A stretch of DNA of 64,000 bases from NCBI GenBank assembly GCA_041441915.1, contig JASDRS010000010.1, positions 138,782 to 202,781 of the forward strand, written 5' to 3'. Both the position numbers and the translations under genes were made by a program. Below are positions 63,869-64,000 of the stretch, one piece after another. The notes under the pieces were generated by a model. That model searched no databases and was not told where the DNA came from. It worked only from the letters and a program-made list of their open reading frames with translations. Positions within the stretch are counted from its first letter, which is position 1. Each line of letters opens with the position of its first letter. The stretch comes from UBA10365 sp041441915 (lineage in GTDB: Bacteria > Pseudomonadota > Alphaproteobacteria > Rhodobacterales > Rhodobacteraceae).

Positions 63869-64000
63869 TCACTCCAAAAGCCGAATATTTTGTTCTGAGA
63901 TGATGCGGAAGTTATCAGTGACCTGATTTCGGAAGTTGTGCCATTGCTCTGGGATAATTTTCCGAAAGAACTTCAGAATGGCTTCGGTAAATAGCTTTTG
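63869..64000 (-). mobile_element. C-terminal fragment of an IS630-family-like transposase, cut by the window edge
   Basis: The minus strand reads, from the window edge, KLFTEAILKFFRKIIPEQWH then NFRNQVTDNFRIISEQNIRL and stop TGA at 63869. This ending resembles the tail of IS630-type transposases found in Rhodobacteraceae (FFx-x-IPxxW...VTDNFRII). Only 43 residues are visible, so completeness cannot be judged. Confidence 0.55.

Noticed and set aside
1..64000. CRISPR array, rRNA or tRNA genes
   Set aside because: No regularly spaced repeats and no cloverleaf or rRNA-like sequence were noticed on reading; a dedicated tRNA scan was not possible.

Overview
The window looks like chromosome of a marine alphaproteobacterium of the Roseobacter group (Rhodobacteraceae). 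The grounds are the N-methylglutamate methylamine cluster with gmaS, a Rhodobacteraceae-type tauABC operon with a very long TauC, a DUF1989 protein, an SQOR-like sulfide:quinone oxidoreductase and the overall style of the proteins. Base composition is moderate for that group and intergenic DNA is AT-rich. This is inference from protein resemblance; no rRNA or tRNA gene was seen.

Layout. (1) 1-8.5 kb: methylamine/glutamate metabolism, with the end of an N-methylglutamate dehydrogenase operon (mgdC partial, mgdD), an XRE-cupin regulator, N-methylglutamate synthase (mgsABC) and gamma-glutamylmethylamide synthetase (gmaS). Together they take methylamine to N-methylglutamate and release glutamate and a C1 unit. 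(2) 8.6-23 kb: mixed housekeeping and stress genes, including a broken sugar-kinase-like gene, DUF1989, an XRE regulator, a CaCA antiporter, ribokinase, katG divergent from oxyR, YqaA, MATE, a second glutamine-synthetase-like enzyme, a DMT exporter and SQR. (3) 23.6-33 kb: taurine ABC importer tauABC followed by an amidase, a CMD-family protein, a DMT-exporter pseudogene carrying three nonsense codons and no frameshift, a GNAT, and a head-to-head HupE/UreJ - DUF4198 pair whose start codons overlap.

(4) 33.2-52.7 kb: a self-contained catabolic island, the most interesting part of the window. It contains a Rieske non-heme iron oxygenase and a separate phthalate-dioxygenase-reductase-type partner, a cyclase-family amidohydrolase, an XRE-cupin regulator with a palindrome in front of it, two small cupins, a nitrilase-fold amidase, a CoxG-like protein, a complete LivHMGKF-type ABC importer, a molybdenum hydroxylase set with one FAD subunit, one 2Fe-2S subunit and two different molybdopterin subunits, and an Old Yellow Enzyme family reductase. 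The set fits import, O-demethylation or N-demethylation, ring hydroxylation, ring reduction and C-N hydrolysis of a heteroaromatic compound. I cannot assign the substrate. It is not CO dehydrogenase. Gene debris and AT-rich sequence border it.

(5) 53.4-58.2 kb: reductive pyrimidine catabolism (preT, preA, a TetR regulator and an N-carbamoyl amidohydrolase) with no dihydropyrimidinase beside it. (6) 58.6-64 kb: DMT exporters, an aminoacyl-tRNA deacylase, an agmatinase-family ureohydrolase with a decayed paralogue fragment beside it, a YghU-type glutathione transferase, and at the right edge the C-terminus of an IS630-like transposase. Several broken genes are scattered through the window, so gene decay is ongoing in this genome.
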